Assembly: GCF_003432385.1 (NCBI RefSeq)
Contig: NZ_CP031841.1
Coordinates: 1,775,579-1,839,578, forward strand
Direction: 5' to 3'
Source: Breoghania sp. L-A4
GTDB lineage: Bacteria > Pseudomonadota > Alphaproteobacteria > Rhizobiales > Stappiaceae
DNA length: 64,000 nucleotides
Numbering within the stretch: position 1 is the first letter of the stretch; every line of letters begins with the position of its first letter. A program made the position numbers and the translations under genes. This document shows, one piece after another, positions 18,110-27,279 of the stretch. The notes beneath the pieces are model-generated. The model saw only the letters and a list, made by a program, of their open reading frames with translations, did no database searches and was not told the DNA's origin.

Positions 18110-19108
18110 ATGAAAAAACTCATCAATAACCCTGACAGTTATGTCGACGAAGCGCTTGAAGGCATGCGCCTCGCCCATCCTTCGAGCTATAAAATTTCGG
18201 GCAGCAATGGTCGTGTCGTGGAGCGTGCAGCGCGGAAACCGGCCGGTAAGGTTGGCGTGGTGTCTGGCGGCGGGTTTGGTCATTTGCCGCTGTTTGCCGG
18301 TTATGTGGGCGAGGGGCTACTCGATAGCTGTGCGGTTGGGCACGTGTTTGCAGGTCCCTCTTTTGACGATGTGTCCGAGAGCCTGAAGGCGGCGGATTTT
18401 GGCGGCGGGGTTTTGTCGATCATTGGCAATTATGGCGGCGATACCATGGTCTTCGGCATGGCCAATGATGTGCTGGCAGCAGAAGGCACCGACTGGGCCA
18501 CCGTTATTGTGGCCGACGATGTGGCCAGTGCGCCCAAAGAGAATGCGGAGACGCGGCGCGGCGTGGCGGGCCTGATTTTTGCGTTCAAGATTGCCGGAGC
18601 GGCGGCGGAAAAAGGCCTGACGCTTGAAGCGGTCAAGGCCATCACTGAAAAGGCCATGGCCGGATGCCGCTCCATGGGTGTTGCCCTTTCGGGCTGTACG
18701 GTGCCCCAGGCAGGTGAGCCGACATTTGTGCTCGATGCGAATTCCATCGAGATGGGCATGGGTATCCATGGCGAAAAGGGATTGTGGCGCGGTGCGCTGA
18801 AGCCCGTTGACGAGATTGCCGCCGAAATGGTTGAGCGCCTGCTGGCCGATTTGGAGCCCAAGAAGGGTGGGCGGTTAGCTGTGCTCGTCAATAGTCTTGG
18901 CGCAACGCCGTTGGATGAACTTTACATCTTGTACCGAAAGGTTGCGGAACTCCTCGACGCGGCGGGACTGTCGGTCGCTTACTCGCTTGTCGGGCACTAT
19001 GCGACCTCGATGGAAATGGCCGGCGCCTCGCTATCGATAATGGCGGTCGATGATGAGCTGTTGGATATGCTCAATGCGCCGGTCAAGTGCCCGCTTTGGA
19101 GAGCCTGA
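18110..19108 (+). CDS. dhaK: DhaK-type kinase subunit (dihydroxyacetone kinase family) with altered substrate loop
   Basis: A 332-residue DhaK-family subunit, which covalently binds a short-chain ketose through a histidine hemiaminal and phosphorylates it. By alignment to E. coli DhaK the key residues are kept: H58 in GGGFGHLP, D111 in NYGGD and the substrate-anchoring H220 in GMGIHGEKG. The usual loop GGGSGHEP is changed to GGGFGHLPLF, which would alter the pocket around the substrate, so dihydroxyacetone itself may not be the substrate. The stop overlaps the dhaL start (TGATG). No PTS-type DhaM is present, so phosphate probably comes from ATP through DhaL. Confidence 0.9.
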   Translation: MKKLINNPDSYVDEALEGMRLAHPSSYKISGSNGRVVERAARKPAGKVGVVSGGGFGHLPLFAGYVGEGLLDSCAVGHVFAGPSFDDVSESLKAADFGGGVLSIIGNYGGDTMVFGMANDVLAAEGTDWATVIVADDVASAPKENAETRRGVAGLIFAFKIAGAAAEKGLTLEAVKAITEKAMAGCRSMGVALSGCTVPQAGEPTFVLDANSIEMGMGIHGEKGLWRGALKPVDEIAAEMVERLLADLEPKKGGRLAVLVNSLGATPLDELYILYRKVAELLDAAGLSVAYSLVGHYATSMEMAGASLSIMAVDDELLDMLNAPVKCPLWRA

Positions 19109-19737
19109 TGTCCAAGTCTTTCAACGGAAAGGATATCGGTGCGGCAGCGCAGCGCGTGGCTGAGGCGTTTGTCGCCAACACCGAGCGCTTCAACAAGCTT
19201 GATGCCGCGGGCGGCGACGGGGATATGGGCACGACGCTTTCAACGGTTTCCAAAGCCATTCTGGCGGATATTGCGCCTTACGGTGATGACGTTTCCGAGG
19301 CCTTTATGCGGCTTGCGAAAATCATCTCCAAACACTCCGGCTCGAGCCTCAGCGCTGTGATGATGACGGGCTTGATGACACTGTCGATGAAAACCAAAGG
19401 GCAGAAATGCGCTGATTATCTCGACCTTGACGCATTGCTCGCCGAAGCGCTCACGGCCATGCGGCAGCGCTCCAAAGCGCAATTGGGGAGCAAGACTGTG
19501 CTTGATGGCGTGCACGCGATTTCACAGGCAGTGAAAGGCCTCGAGGACGCGCATCAAGTGGCGCGGGCCGCGCATGGGGCCGCAGCCGAAACACTGACCG
19601 CCTTTCGCGACAAGCCCGCGATCATGGGCCGGCTGCGGCTCGAACCTTCCAAAGGCGTTGGGTCCGACGACCCCGGCATGGTGGCGCTAGACGTGGGCGT
19701 TGCCGCTATGACCCATTCCGCTCCCACTTACACATAG
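19108..19737 (+). CDS. dhaL: DhaL-type ATP-binding kinase subunit
   Basis: A 209-residue helical-barrel subunit that binds the nucleotide for DhaK. The metal-binding aspartates are seen as D32, D37 and D39 in LDAAGGDGDMGTT (the usual following histidine is methionine), with the HSGSSLSAVMMTGLM phosphate-binding helix near residue 80 and a C-terminal SDDPGMVALDVGVAAM segment near the end. The start ATG overlaps the dhaK stop. With DhaK it should form a two-protein, ATP-dependent kinase as in Citrobacter-type fused enzymes, here split. Confidence 0.9.
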   Translation: MSKSFNGKDIGAAAQRVAEAFVANTERFNKLDAAGGDGDMGTTLSTVSKAILADIAPYGDDVSEAFMRLAKIISKHSGSSLSAVMMTGLMTLSMKTKGQKCADYLDLDALLAEALTAMRQRSKAQLGSKTVLDGVHAISQAVKGLEDAHQVARAAHGAAAETLTAFRDKPAIMGRLRLEPSKGVGSDDPGMVALDVGVAAMTHSAPTYT

Positions 19738-19749
19738 TCAGTCGACAAG

Positions 19750-21075
19750 ATGAACGACCAGATCTCAGGGACCTATCAGGGGCCCGCCACCATCGGGCGC
19801 CCTGAACTGCCCGAACGCGCTGATGTGGTGATTGTGGGGGGCGGGATTATCGGCGCAGCGACCGGGCTGTTTCTCGTCAAGCGCGGCTTTTCGGTGGTGA
19901 TTTGCGAGAAGGCGCACGTGGCCTGCGAGCAGTCGGGCCGCAATTGGGGCTGGGTGCGCAAAATGGGTCGCGATCCTTCGGAAATCCCCTTGTCGCTGGC
20001 GAGCGCCACACTGTGGGCGGGGATGAACGAACTGACCGGGCGGGAAACGGGGTTCCGGGAAACCGGAATCCACTATCTTTGCATGACGCCGAAGGACTTG
20101 CAGAAATACTCCGACTGGTTGGACATCGCGCAAGAGCACGGCATCGACTCAACGTTGCTGACGCCCAAGCAATTGGCCGATGAACTACCGAGTCTGGCCG
20201 GAAATTGGGAAGGCGGGCTTTATACCAAGAGCGATGGGCGCGCGGAGCCATCGTTCGCGACACCTGCGATCGCGGCGGCGTTCCGCGAGAGCGGCGGCAC
20301 GATTATCGAAAGCTGTGCCGTGCGCACCATCGAGACCGCGGGCGGGGCTGTGCATTCGGTTGTGACCGAACATGGCGAGATTAGATGTAGTAATGTCGTT
20401 TTGGCGACCGGCGCGTGGACGCGGCTGTTCTGTGGCAATTTGGGTATCGATTTCCCGCAGCTCAAAGTTATCGGGTCGGTAATGCGCACCAAGCCGCTGG
20501 AAGGCGCGCCGGAATGTGCGGTGGCGGGCAATGATTTTGCATTCCGCAAACGGCTTGATGGCGGCTACACGATTGCGCAAAAGAATGCCAATCTGGCGCA
20601 AATTGTGCCCGACAGTTTCCGGCTTTTTTTCCAGTTCCTGCCTGCCTTCCGCTCAGAGGGTAATGAAATCCGCCTCAGATTTGGTCAGGCGTTTTTCAAC
20701 GAGTTGGCAATGGCGAAACGCTGGACGAGCGGCGAGGTGACGCCGTTTGAAAAGCTGCGCGTGCTCAATCCCAAACCTTCCGAGGATATTTTGAGGGAGG
20801 GCTTGCGCAATCTGACAAAGGCATTTCCGGAATTTGCGGGCGCCCAACTCGCCGAAGGCTGGGGCTGCGCAATTGATGTTACGCCCGATGCCGTGCCGGT
20901 GATTGATAGTGTTGAAGGAATAAGTGGCCTCGTTCTCGCAAGTGGCTTCTCGGGCCATGGGTTCGGCATCGGACCGGGTGCGGCGCATTTGGTCGCTGAC
21001 ATCATATCGGCTGAAACGCCGATTGTTTCTATGGAGCCATTTCGATTCGATCGATTTGGAAAGCTGCGGCATTGA
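19750..21075 (+). CDS. FAD-dependent oxidoreductase (DAO/DadA-like)
   Basis: A 441-residue flavoprotein. The dinucleotide-binding motif VVIVGGGIIGAATGLFLVKR is at about residues 26-45 and is followed by the SGRNWGWVRKMGRD segment. A C-terminal FAD-binding region (GWGCAIDVTPDAVPVIDS and ASGFSGHGFGIGPGAAHL) is near residues 375-425. Such enzymes dehydrogenate secondary amines or D-amino acids. It starts 12 bp after dhaL and is the last gene of the TRAP-amidase-DhaKL operon, so a C-N bond is probably oxidised in this pathway. A pseudogenised LysR gene follows. Confidence 0.9.
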   Translation: MNDQISGTYQGPATIGRPELPERADVVIVGGGIIGAATGLFLVKRGFSVVICEKAHVACEQSGRNWGWVRKMGRDPSEIPLSLASATLWAGMNELTGRETGFRETGIHYLCMTPKDLQKYSDWLDIAQEHGIDSTLLTPKQLADELPSLAGNWEGGLYTKSDGRAEPSFATPAIAAAFRESGGTIIESCAVRTIETAGGAVHSVVTEHGEIRCSNVVLATGAWTRLFCGNLGIDFPQLKVIGSVMRTKPLEGAPECAVAGNDFAFRKRLDGGYTIAQKNANLAQIVPDSFRLFFQFLPAFRSEGNEIRLRFGQAFFNELAMAKRWTSGEVTPFEKLRVLNPKPSEDILREGLRNLTKAFPEFAGAQLAEGWGCAIDVTPDAVPVIDSVEGISGLVLASGFSGHGFGIGPGAAHLVADIISAETPIVSMEPFRFDRFGKLRH

Positions 21076-21196
21076 AGCACGAGCCAAGGAAATGAAAGAA
21101 GTTCGGGACGGACGAGAGTTGCGAGATCGCATGTGCTCCTGCGTGCACCCTCGGTGTCTCGGAAGTTGAGCATCTTTGTGGTGGTCGTTGCAGCCG

Positions 21197-21830
21197 ATGC
21201 CTCGACTTTCGGAAATCCGCTACCTCGTAGCCGCCGCTGAGAACGGAAGCCTGCGAAAGGCGGCCGAATTGCTCGGTGTCGGGCAGTCCTGCGTAAGCCG
21301 CAAGATCATGCGTCTGGAGGAAAAGCTCGGTGTTTCGCTTCTCGAACGGGGCAATACAGGCGTCCGGTTGACCAATGCCGGCCAACGGCATCTTGAAGAG
21401 GTGCAGGACCGCGCTTCAGCAACTGGACCAGGCGCGGCGCGCAGCCCATTCGGCGGGTCGCGCCGATACCGGAAACGTTCTGATCGGCGTTCTGACATCA
21501 CTTGCCGGCGGTTTCCTTTGAAAGCTCATCGTCGGCTATCAGCAGGAATATCCGAAGATTCGGATCGAGGTCCATGATGGTGGCAGGGACCAGCACATAG
21601 CTGCTCTACGAGCACGCGAACTTGACGTCGTCTTCGTGCCGGGCGAATGCGAGTACCGGAACCGCGAATGCGTCGAGCTTTGGTCGGAACCCCTCCATAT
21701 CGCCTCACCGACACGACACATGCTGGCCGAGCGCCGGACGCTGGATCGGACGCCTACGGTTTTGGGTTCAGGGAACGAGCCTTGCGGCCGCGGGGACGCA
21801 CGAAGATCAGCACGCGAACGTCCCTCCCTG
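21197..21830 (+). pseudogene. LysR family regulator, degenerate
   Basis: From ATG 21197 the frame reads a clean LysR winged helix (MPRLSEIRYLVAAAENGSLR, then KAAELLGVGQSCVSRKIMRL) to about residue 70. A frame change near 21405 leads to QQLDQARRAAH and DTGNVLIGVLTSLAGGFL followed by an in-frame TGA, then IVGYQQEYPKIRIEVHDGGR and ELDVVFVPGE. A further frame change occurs near 21750. Several independent lesions make this a true pseudogene. Its 3' end reaches the end of the convergent mannitol-dehydrogenase-family gene. Confidence 0.75.
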
Positions 21831-23288
21831 TGCGAGGGACCGAACGGTCTGCGCGGCGCCGCGATGCAGGAGTGACTCCAGATGGCCGATCAATGCGGCC
21901 CGAAATTCGGGGTCCCGCGCCAGGGTTTCGCCGAAGACCTCGCGCACCTGCAGGAACCCGTCGACCATGTTGGCTGGGTCGCCGCCGGCCCGAGCGATCG
22001 CCCGCAGCCGCCTGGACAGGGGATCCCTGACATCGATCTCCCGCCCCGTTTCGTCGATGCCTGAAACGTAGCGCATCCATGCCGCGACGGCCAGCGCGCC
22101 ACGGGATATCGGCAGACCGAGCCGAAGACGGTCCTGGATGGTTCCCAAAAGTCGCTGAGGCAGTTTCTGGCTGCCGTCCATGGCGATCTGCCATGTCCGG
22201 TGTCTGAGGGCCGGATTGGCGAAACGTTCCAACAGCATATCGCAATAGGCACCGGGATCGCCGGTCCCGCTTGGCAGCGTTTCCATGACTTCGGCGTTCA
22301 TGAAGTCGCGGGCGAGGTCGCGGAACGCGGGATCCGCGACGGTATCGCTGACAAACTCAAAACCGGCCAGATACCCAAGATAGGCGAGCATCGAATGACC
22401 GCCGTTGAGCATGCGGAGCTTCATAATCTCGTATGGCCGGACATCGGCAACGAGCTCAACGCCCGCCGTTTCGAACTTTGGCCGGCCCGCGGTGAATCTG
22501 TCCTCCATCACCCATTGCGTGAACGGTTCGGTCACGACCGGCCATGCATCGTATCGGCCGGTCTCCTCGACCACATTCATCCTGTCCTCATCAGTCGTCG
22601 CCGGTACGATCCGGTCGACCATGGTCGACGGGAAGGCGACCTCGGTATTGATATGCCGTGCCAATTCCTCGTCGTGCTGAGCCGCAAATTCGGTAACGAT
22701 CGCCGCCGTCGTTCGCCCGTTTTCCGGCAGGTTGTCGCACGAGAGGACGGTGAACGGTATGACGCCAGCGGTCCGGCGCAATTCCAGCGCACGGCAGAGC
22801 AGTCCGGGGGCGCTCAATGGCGCATCGGGCGTGGCAAGGTCGTGGACGATAGCCGGGTGGGCAAGCGATAGACGTCCTGTGGCCGGGTCGTGACAGTAGC
22901 CCTTTTCCGTGATGGTGAGCGAGACGATGCGGGTTCTCGGATCCGTCATCGTTCGCAGCAGCTCCCGGTGCCGGGATCCGGAATGCAATACGCCGATGAG
23001 GGCGCCGATGACGCGACATTTCGTTTCCGACCCGCTACGCGTTACGAGCGTATAGAGAAAATCTTGGGGCGCCAGAGCACGGAGCGTGTCGGGTCGCCTG
23101 AGCGACGCGCCAACAATCCCCCAGGACGGATCACCGGACAGCAGGTCGTCGATATAGGCGGCCATATGCGCGCGGTGGAACGCGCCGACGCCCAGATGAA
23201 CGATCCCGGGCGTCACGCTGGGCCGGTCGTAAGGGATCAATGCTGCCGAATTTGACTCCGAGAGTCGCGATCGCAACGGATCATCCAT
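21807..23288 (-). CDS. mannitol dehydrogenase family protein (polyol or fructuronate-type oxidoreductase)
   Basis: A 493-residue member of the polyol-specific long-chain dehydrogenase family (mannitol 2-dehydrogenase, fructuronate reductase, altronate oxidoreductase). The N-terminal Rossmann region has IVHLGVGAFHRAHMAAYIDD at about residues 29-48. The catalytic signature K-x4-N-x2-H is at K290, N295 and H298 (KLRMLNGGHS). It interconverts a ketose (or keto sugar acid) and the corresponding polyol or aldonate with NAD(P)H. The gene overlaps the preceding zinc dehydrogenase by 8 bp, and both follow a ribose-type ABC importer in one operon, which points to an imported hexitol, hexose or hexonate. 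Confidence 0.92.
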   Translation of the reverse strand: MDDPLRSRLSESNSAALIPYDRPSVTPGIVHLGVGAFHRAHMAAYIDDLLSGDPSWGIVGASLRRPDTLRALAPQDFLYTLVTRSGSETKCRVIGALIGVLHSGSRHRELLRTMTDPRTRIVSLTITEKGYCHDPATGRLSLAHPAIVHDLATPDAPLSAPGLLCRALELRRTAGVIPFTVLSCDNLPENGRTTAAIVTEFAAQHDEELARHINTEVAFPSTMVDRIVPATTDEDRMNVVEETGRYDAWPVVTEPFTQWVMEDRFTAGRPKFETAGVELVADVRPYEIMKLRMLNGGHSMLAYLGYLAGFEFVSDTVADPAFRDLARDFMNAEVMETLPSGTGDPGAYCDMLLERFANPALRHRTWQIAMDGSQKLPQRLLGTIQDRLRLGLPISRGALAVAAWMRYVSGIDETGREIDVRDPLSRRLRAIARAGGDPANMVDGFLQVREVFGETLARDPEFRAALIGHLESLLHRGAAQTVRSLAQGGTFAC

Positions 23289-24303
23289 CGAATTCGATCA
23301 GTGCCTTTATCAAGCCGGACTTGTCGGTCGCCCATATCGGGATGTTGCCGATCGCCTCGGCAAGGCTGGTCCGGTGCGTGATGAAATCGCGGAGGGGAAC
23401 GTCATCGTTCCGGATGGCGCTGATGACGCGCTCGAAATCGCTGGACGTTGCGTTGCGGCTGCCGAAAAGTGTCATTTCGCGGCTATGGAATACGGGGTCA
23501 GGGAATGTGATCATGTCGTTGACCACACTGACAAGAACGTAGCGGCCGCCATGCGCCACATACCCGAATCCCGCCTGCATCGATCGTTGGTCGCCGGTGG
23601 CGTCGAAAACGACGTCATACCCCTCGCTCCGCGTGCGTGCCGAGATGGCCTCCGCCGGATTGCCGTCACCGCCAATCGCGTCGACGCCGAGAATGGATTT
23701 TGCCGTCGCGATTCTCTCGGCCGACATGTCCAGTACCGTAACGTCGCCGCCGGCCAGACGGCCGAACAGCGCGACGCCCAGGCCAATCGGGCCTGCGCCG
23801 ACGACGAGAATCCGGTCACCTTCGGCAACCGCGCCGCGCCGGACGGCATGGGCGCCGATCGACAGGAACTCGACGGATGCGCAGGCGTCGGCCGAAAGAC
23901 CATCCGCGTGAAGAAGGTTTCCCACAGGAATGGACAGCAGTCCCGCCATGCCTCCGTCCCGATGCACGCCAAGGACCGAGATCCGCGCGCAGCAATTGGG
24001 CTTGCCGGCGCGGCAGGCGTTACACCCGCCGCAGGCGATATACGGATTGACGACGCATAGCTCGCCGATCGCGAATCCCGAACCCGCCGGGGCTTCCAAC
24101 ACTTCGACGGCGAGCTCATGACCCATGACGCGTGGGTATTGAAGATACGGGTGCTTCCCCTCGAAAATGTGAAAATCGGTACCGCAGATGCCGACCCGAT
24201 GGGTCCGCACCAACGCGTGCCCGGGTTCCGGGTGAGGTGGTGGTCGCTGCTCCAAATGCAGGAACCCCGGTTTGGAACACACGAGAGATTTGTTCGACTG
24301 CAT
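23281..24303 (-). CDS. zinc-dependent alcohol dehydrogenase (L-galactonate/sorbitol dehydrogenase-like)
   Basis: A 340-residue medium-chain dehydrogenase. Catalytic zinc ligands are C40 in GICGTDFH and H61-E62 in MGHE; the structural zinc cysteines lie at about 91, 94, 97 and 105 in CGGCNACRAGKPNCC; the NAD-binding motif is VVGAGPIGLGVAL at about 168-180. The start MQSNKSLVC at 24303 is preferred to a longer upstream reading. It resembles the RspB/LgoD group, which oxidise sugar acids or polyols, and is translationally coupled to the mannitol-dehydrogenase-family gene, so the two probably catalyse successive oxidation and reduction steps. Confidence 0.9.
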   Translation of the reverse strand: MQSNKSLVCSKPGFLHLEQRPPPHPEPGHALVRTHRVGICGTDFHIFEGKHPYLQYPRVMGHELAVEVLEAPAGSGFAIGELCVVNPYIACGGCNACRAGKPNCCARISVLGVHRDGGMAGLLSIPVGNLLHADGLSADACASVEFLSIGAHAVRRGAVAEGDRILVVGAGPIGLGVALFGRLAGGDVTVLDMSAERIATAKSILGVDAIGGDGNPAEAISARTRSEGYDVVFDATGDQRSMQAGFGYVAHGGRYVLVSVVNDMITFPDPVFHSREMTLFGSRNATSSDFERVISAIRNDDVPLRDFITHRTSLAEAIGNIPIWATDKSGLIKALIEFDG

Positions 24304-24353
24304 GACACGCTCGCCCGTCGCTGAAGTTGAAGGCCGGCCGGAAAGGCAGGCGA

Positions 24354-24377
24354 GGGGACCGGCGGAAGGCCGGCCCC
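24354..24377 (-). terminator. GC-rich hairpin between binding-protein and dehydrogenase genes
   Basis: An inverted repeat GGGGACCGGC/GCCGGCCCC with a 5-base loop lies just after the stop of the sugar-binding protein gene. There is no T tract, so it is more likely an mRNA-stabilising or attenuating hairpin that raises the level of the binding protein over the downstream enzymes than a full terminator. Confidence 0.5.
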
Positions 24378-24389
24378 CTTGTCTTCTGC

Positions 24390-25310
24390 TCACTTGAACT
24401 GAGCCATGCTTGCCTTGGTTACCAGGGCGGCACCGGAGTCGATCAGAGAATCGACTTTTTCACCGCGGATGGCCTTGACCAGGGCGTCAACGCCCAGTTC
24501 CGCCATTTTGGCGGGGAACTGGGCCACCGTGGCGTCTTCGATACCGGCGGTCAGCGCTTCTTCCTCGCCGCAGCAGAAGTCGAAGCCGACGAGTACGAAT
24601 TCGTCGAGGTCCTTTTTGGCATTCTTGACAGCCTGCGCGGCACCCGCCGCCGGCGGTCCACATGCCGCGTAAATCGCCTTCAGGTCGGGATTCGCCGTCA
24701 ACAGGTCTTCGGCAACGTTGATGCCCAGTTCCTCGGTACAGTTCGTGGTACCGCGCCCGACAATCGTGACGTCGACGCCTTTCAGACCGTCGAGCATACC
24801 GTTCACGCGGTCGTCGAGCGACGGAACGCCAGGAACGCCTTCCAGTATCCCCAGAGTGTCGCCATCCGTGAGCACGGTCTTCAGATACTGCCCCGCGATC
24901 TTGCCGGCGTTATAGTTATCCGTTGTCGCCAGCGCCGTCCTGCCATCCCAGTCCGGGATGTTGTTATCCATCAGGACGATTTTCACGCCGGCGGCGATTG
25001 CCTTGTCGAGCGCGGGCGCCACGGTCGGGTCGACAGGGGTCAACGCGATCCCCTGAACCCCCCTTGTGACCATGGATTCGATAAGGGCGATCTGCCCTTC
25101 GATATCCGTGGCGGAGGTTCCCTGGCCGTAGATGATGTCGACGCCCGGATTTGCTTCGGCATAGGTCTTGGCGGCGTTTTCCATCGTGGCGAAGAACGGG
25201 ACCGGGAACTTGGTAATGAAGCCGATCTTGACGTCTTCGGCTTTGGCAGAACCGGCAGTCGCAGCGGCGAGCGCGAGTCCGACCAGGAACAGTCTGAGTC
25301 TCAGTCTCAT
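24390..25310 (-). CDS. sugar ABC transporter substrate-binding protein (periplasmic binding protein type I)
   Basis: A 306-residue ribose/fructose-type binding protein. It has a signal peptide (residues 1 to about 24, LFLVGLALAAATAGSAKA), then alternating beta/alpha units (VKIGFITKFPVPFFATMENA, the SDIEGQIALIE-like segment, MVTRGVQGIALTPVDPTVAP). The start at 25310 has GGAGG five bases upstream and is preferred to the one 18 bases earlier. It is the third gene of the operon permease-ATPase-binding protein-dehydrogenases and delivers the sugar or polyol to the permease at 26148. Confidence 0.93.
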   Translation of the reverse strand: MRLRLRLFLVGLALAAATAGSAKAEDVKIGFITKFPVPFFATMENAAKTYAEANPGVDIIYGQGTSATDIEGQIALIESMVTRGVQGIALTPVDPTVAPALDKAIAAGVKIVLMDNNIPDWDGRTALATTDNYNAGKIAGQYLKTVLTDGDTLGILEGVPGVPSLDDRVNGMLDGLKGVDVTIVGRGTTNCTEELGINVAEDLLTANPDLKAIYAACGPPAAGAAQAVKNAKKDLDEFVLVGFDFCCGEEEALTAGIEDATVAQFPAKMAELGVDALVKAIRGEKVDSLIDSGAALVTKASMAQFK

Positions 25311-25386
25311 ATCACTCCTCCCTCTCATGACCGCATCACGGCGACGCGATCCCCTTGTTCACCGCCGTGACGGGGCGGTGAATTCG

Positions 25387-26151
25387 CTAGGCCTCCGCCC
25401 CCACGATCATGGCGACCATGTCCTGTTGATTGGTGCGCTCCGGCTTGAGTTCACCGACCTTCAGTCCCTGTCGCAGCACGACCGCCCTGTCGGCGAGTTC
25501 GACCACATGTTCCATGTTGTGGGTGATCAGGATCACCGCGTTGCCCTCGTCGCGCAGTTGCGCGATCAGGTCCAAGACCTTGTGGGACTCCCGCACGCCC
25601 AGCGCCGCCGTCGGCTCGTCGAGGATCACCAGCTTGCGGGCGAACACCGTCGCGCGGGCGACGGCGATCGCCTGGCGCTGACCACCTGACATCAGCGCGA
25701 CCGGGGCATCGAATTTCGGCAGCCTTACCTTCAGCCGATCGATCACCGCGGAGGCTTCACGGTCCATTGGGCGCTTGCGCAAGAAGCGGAGCGGGAGGGG
25801 CAGCCAATTCGGATACGACAGTTCTCGACCGCAATAGAAGTTTTGCGCCGGCGTCAGGTTGTCGAACAACGCGAGGTCCTGGTAGACGGTTTCGATCCCG
25901 GCGTCGCGGGCCGTTGCCGGGGAATGCAGGGCCGCCGGTTCGCCGTCGAGAAGAATCTCCCCTTCGTCCAGGCTGTGTACGCCGCTGATACATTTGACGA
26001 GTGTCGACTTGCCGGCACCATTGTCGCCCAACAGGGCGAGAACTTCGCCGCGATAGGCGTCGAGACCGACGTCCCGCAACGCGTGGACCGCGCCGAACCG
26101 CTTATGCGCATGGCGGACGGACAGCACCGGCGATGCGGCGGCGGCGCTCAT
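25387..26151 (-). CDS. sugar ABC transporter ATP-binding protein
   Basis: A 254-residue single-domain ATPase of the carbohydrate uptake-2 type (like FrcA), not the double-domain RbsA form. Walker A is GDNGAGKST at residues 42-50, the signature MSGGQRQAIAVARA starts at 154, Walker B LVILDEPTAAL ends near 184 and the switch histidine is in LITHNMEHV. Its ATG overlaps the stop of the permease gene by four bases. It powers import by the neighbouring permease and binding protein. Confidence 0.95.
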   Translation of the reverse strand: MSAAAASPVLSVRHAHKRFGAVHALRDVGLDAYRGEVLALLGDNGAGKSTLVKCISGVHSLDEGEILLDGEPAALHSPATARDAGIETVYQDLALFDNLTPAQNFYCGRELSYPNWLPLPLRFLRKRPMDREASAVIDRLKVRLPKFDAPVALMSGGQRQAIAVARATVFARKLVILDEPTAALGVRESHKVLDLIAQLRDEGNAVILITHNMEHVVELADRAVVLRQGLKVGELKPERTNQQDMVAMIVGAEA

Positions 26152-27215
26152 TGGACCCTCCCTGCCTGCAGGACGCGCGCCCGGCCTTCCAGATAGTTGC
26201 GAAACACATCCGCCTCGACCGCCAGCACGATGATGGTGCCTATGGCGATCATCTGAAAGAACACGTCGACACCGAGGAGGTTCAAGGCATTGCGGATCAC
26301 ACCGATCATCACGGCGCCGATCAGGGCATGACCGAGATGACCGCGCCCGCCGAGGAAACTGGCGCCTCCGATAATGACGGCCGCAATGGTATCCAGTTCC
26401 AGGAGATTTCCGTAAAGCGGGGAACTGGCCGCGGTCCTTCCGGCGAGCGCGACCGCTCCAATCCCCGCGCAGAGGCCAGATATCGTGTAGACCGATACCA
26501 GGACGCCCTTGACCGGAATACCCATCTCAAGCGCCGCTTCCGGCTGCCCGCCGACCGCATAGACCCAGCGGCCCCAGACCATGGACTTGGTCATGACGAG
26601 AATTAGAAGCGCGACACCTGCCACGACGAAGAAGGAATTCGGCAAGCCGAGACTGGACTCTCCGCCGAGAAATGTCACAAATTCCGGCATGCCGCGCATG
26701 GTCGTGTGACCGATCGAGAATTCGAGCGCCAGGCCTCGGCAGATGCTGAGTGTCGCGAGGGTGATGATAAAGGGATGCGGCAGCCGTCCATATACATAGA
26801 CGATACCGTTGACCGCGCCGACGAGAGCGCCGGTAAGAACCATCGTCAAAATGACCACCGTCGACGAGTCCGCCACGCGATACATCAGGCCGCCCATCAC
26901 GGTTGCGAAAGCAAGGTTCGCGCCGACCGAAAGGTCGATGCCCTTGGTCAGGATGACGAGCTGCTGACCCATGGCAACGATGGCGATCACCGCGGTTTGC
27001 GCGGCGATGTTGCTCAGATTGCCGGGGCTCAGGAAATTTGGCGTGAAAAATCCGATCAACGCGACGAGCAGCGACAGGATCAGCAAAGGACCGAAGCCGA
27101 GGAGCTTCAGGGCAAGGGAAACGGCGAGCAATCCCTTGCCCGGCTTGTCGCCCCCGCCCCTGAATTGCGTAGCCCACGCCTCGGTTTCTTGTGGTGCGGG
27201 TTCCGACCTTTGCAA
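26148..27215 (-). CDS. sugar ABC transporter permease (RbsC/FrcC type)
   Basis: A 355-residue permease with about ten hydrophobic helices. Family segments include NFLSPGNLSNIAAQTAVIAI near residue 59, GIDLSVGANLAFATVMGG near residue 91 and GGASFLGGRGHLGHALIGAV near residue 297. The N-terminal 30 residues are hydrophilic and cytoplasmic. It is the first gene of the minus-strand operon, divergent from the GntR regulator, with about 100 bp of AT-rich DNA between them. Confidence 0.94.
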   Translation of the reverse strand: MQRSEPAPQETEAWATQFRGGGDKPGKGLLAVSLALKLLGFGPLLILSLLVALIGFFTPNFLSPGNLSNIAAQTAVIAIVAMGQQLVILTKGIDLSVGANLAFATVMGGLMYRVADSSTVVILTMVLTGALVGAVNGIVYVYGRLPHPFIITLATLSICRGLALEFSIGHTTMRGMPEFVTFLGGESSLGLPNSFFVVAGVALLILVMTKSMVWGRWVYAVGGQPEAALEMGIPVKGVLVSVYTISGLCAGIGAVALAGRTAASSPLYGNLLELDTIAAVIIGGASFLGGRGHLGHALIGAVMIGVIRNALNLLGVDVFFQMIAIGTIIVLAVEADVFRNYLEGRARVLQAGRVQ

Positions 27216-27279
27216 TGGAGTTCCCCATCCCGAATGTTTATTATGGAGAAAAAACGATTGTTAAGTACAAAAAGCCACC

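Noticed and set aside
24327-25370. 347-residue plus-strand open frame
   Set aside because: Shadow of the sugar-binding protein gene on the minus strand, which has a signal peptide and ribosome site.
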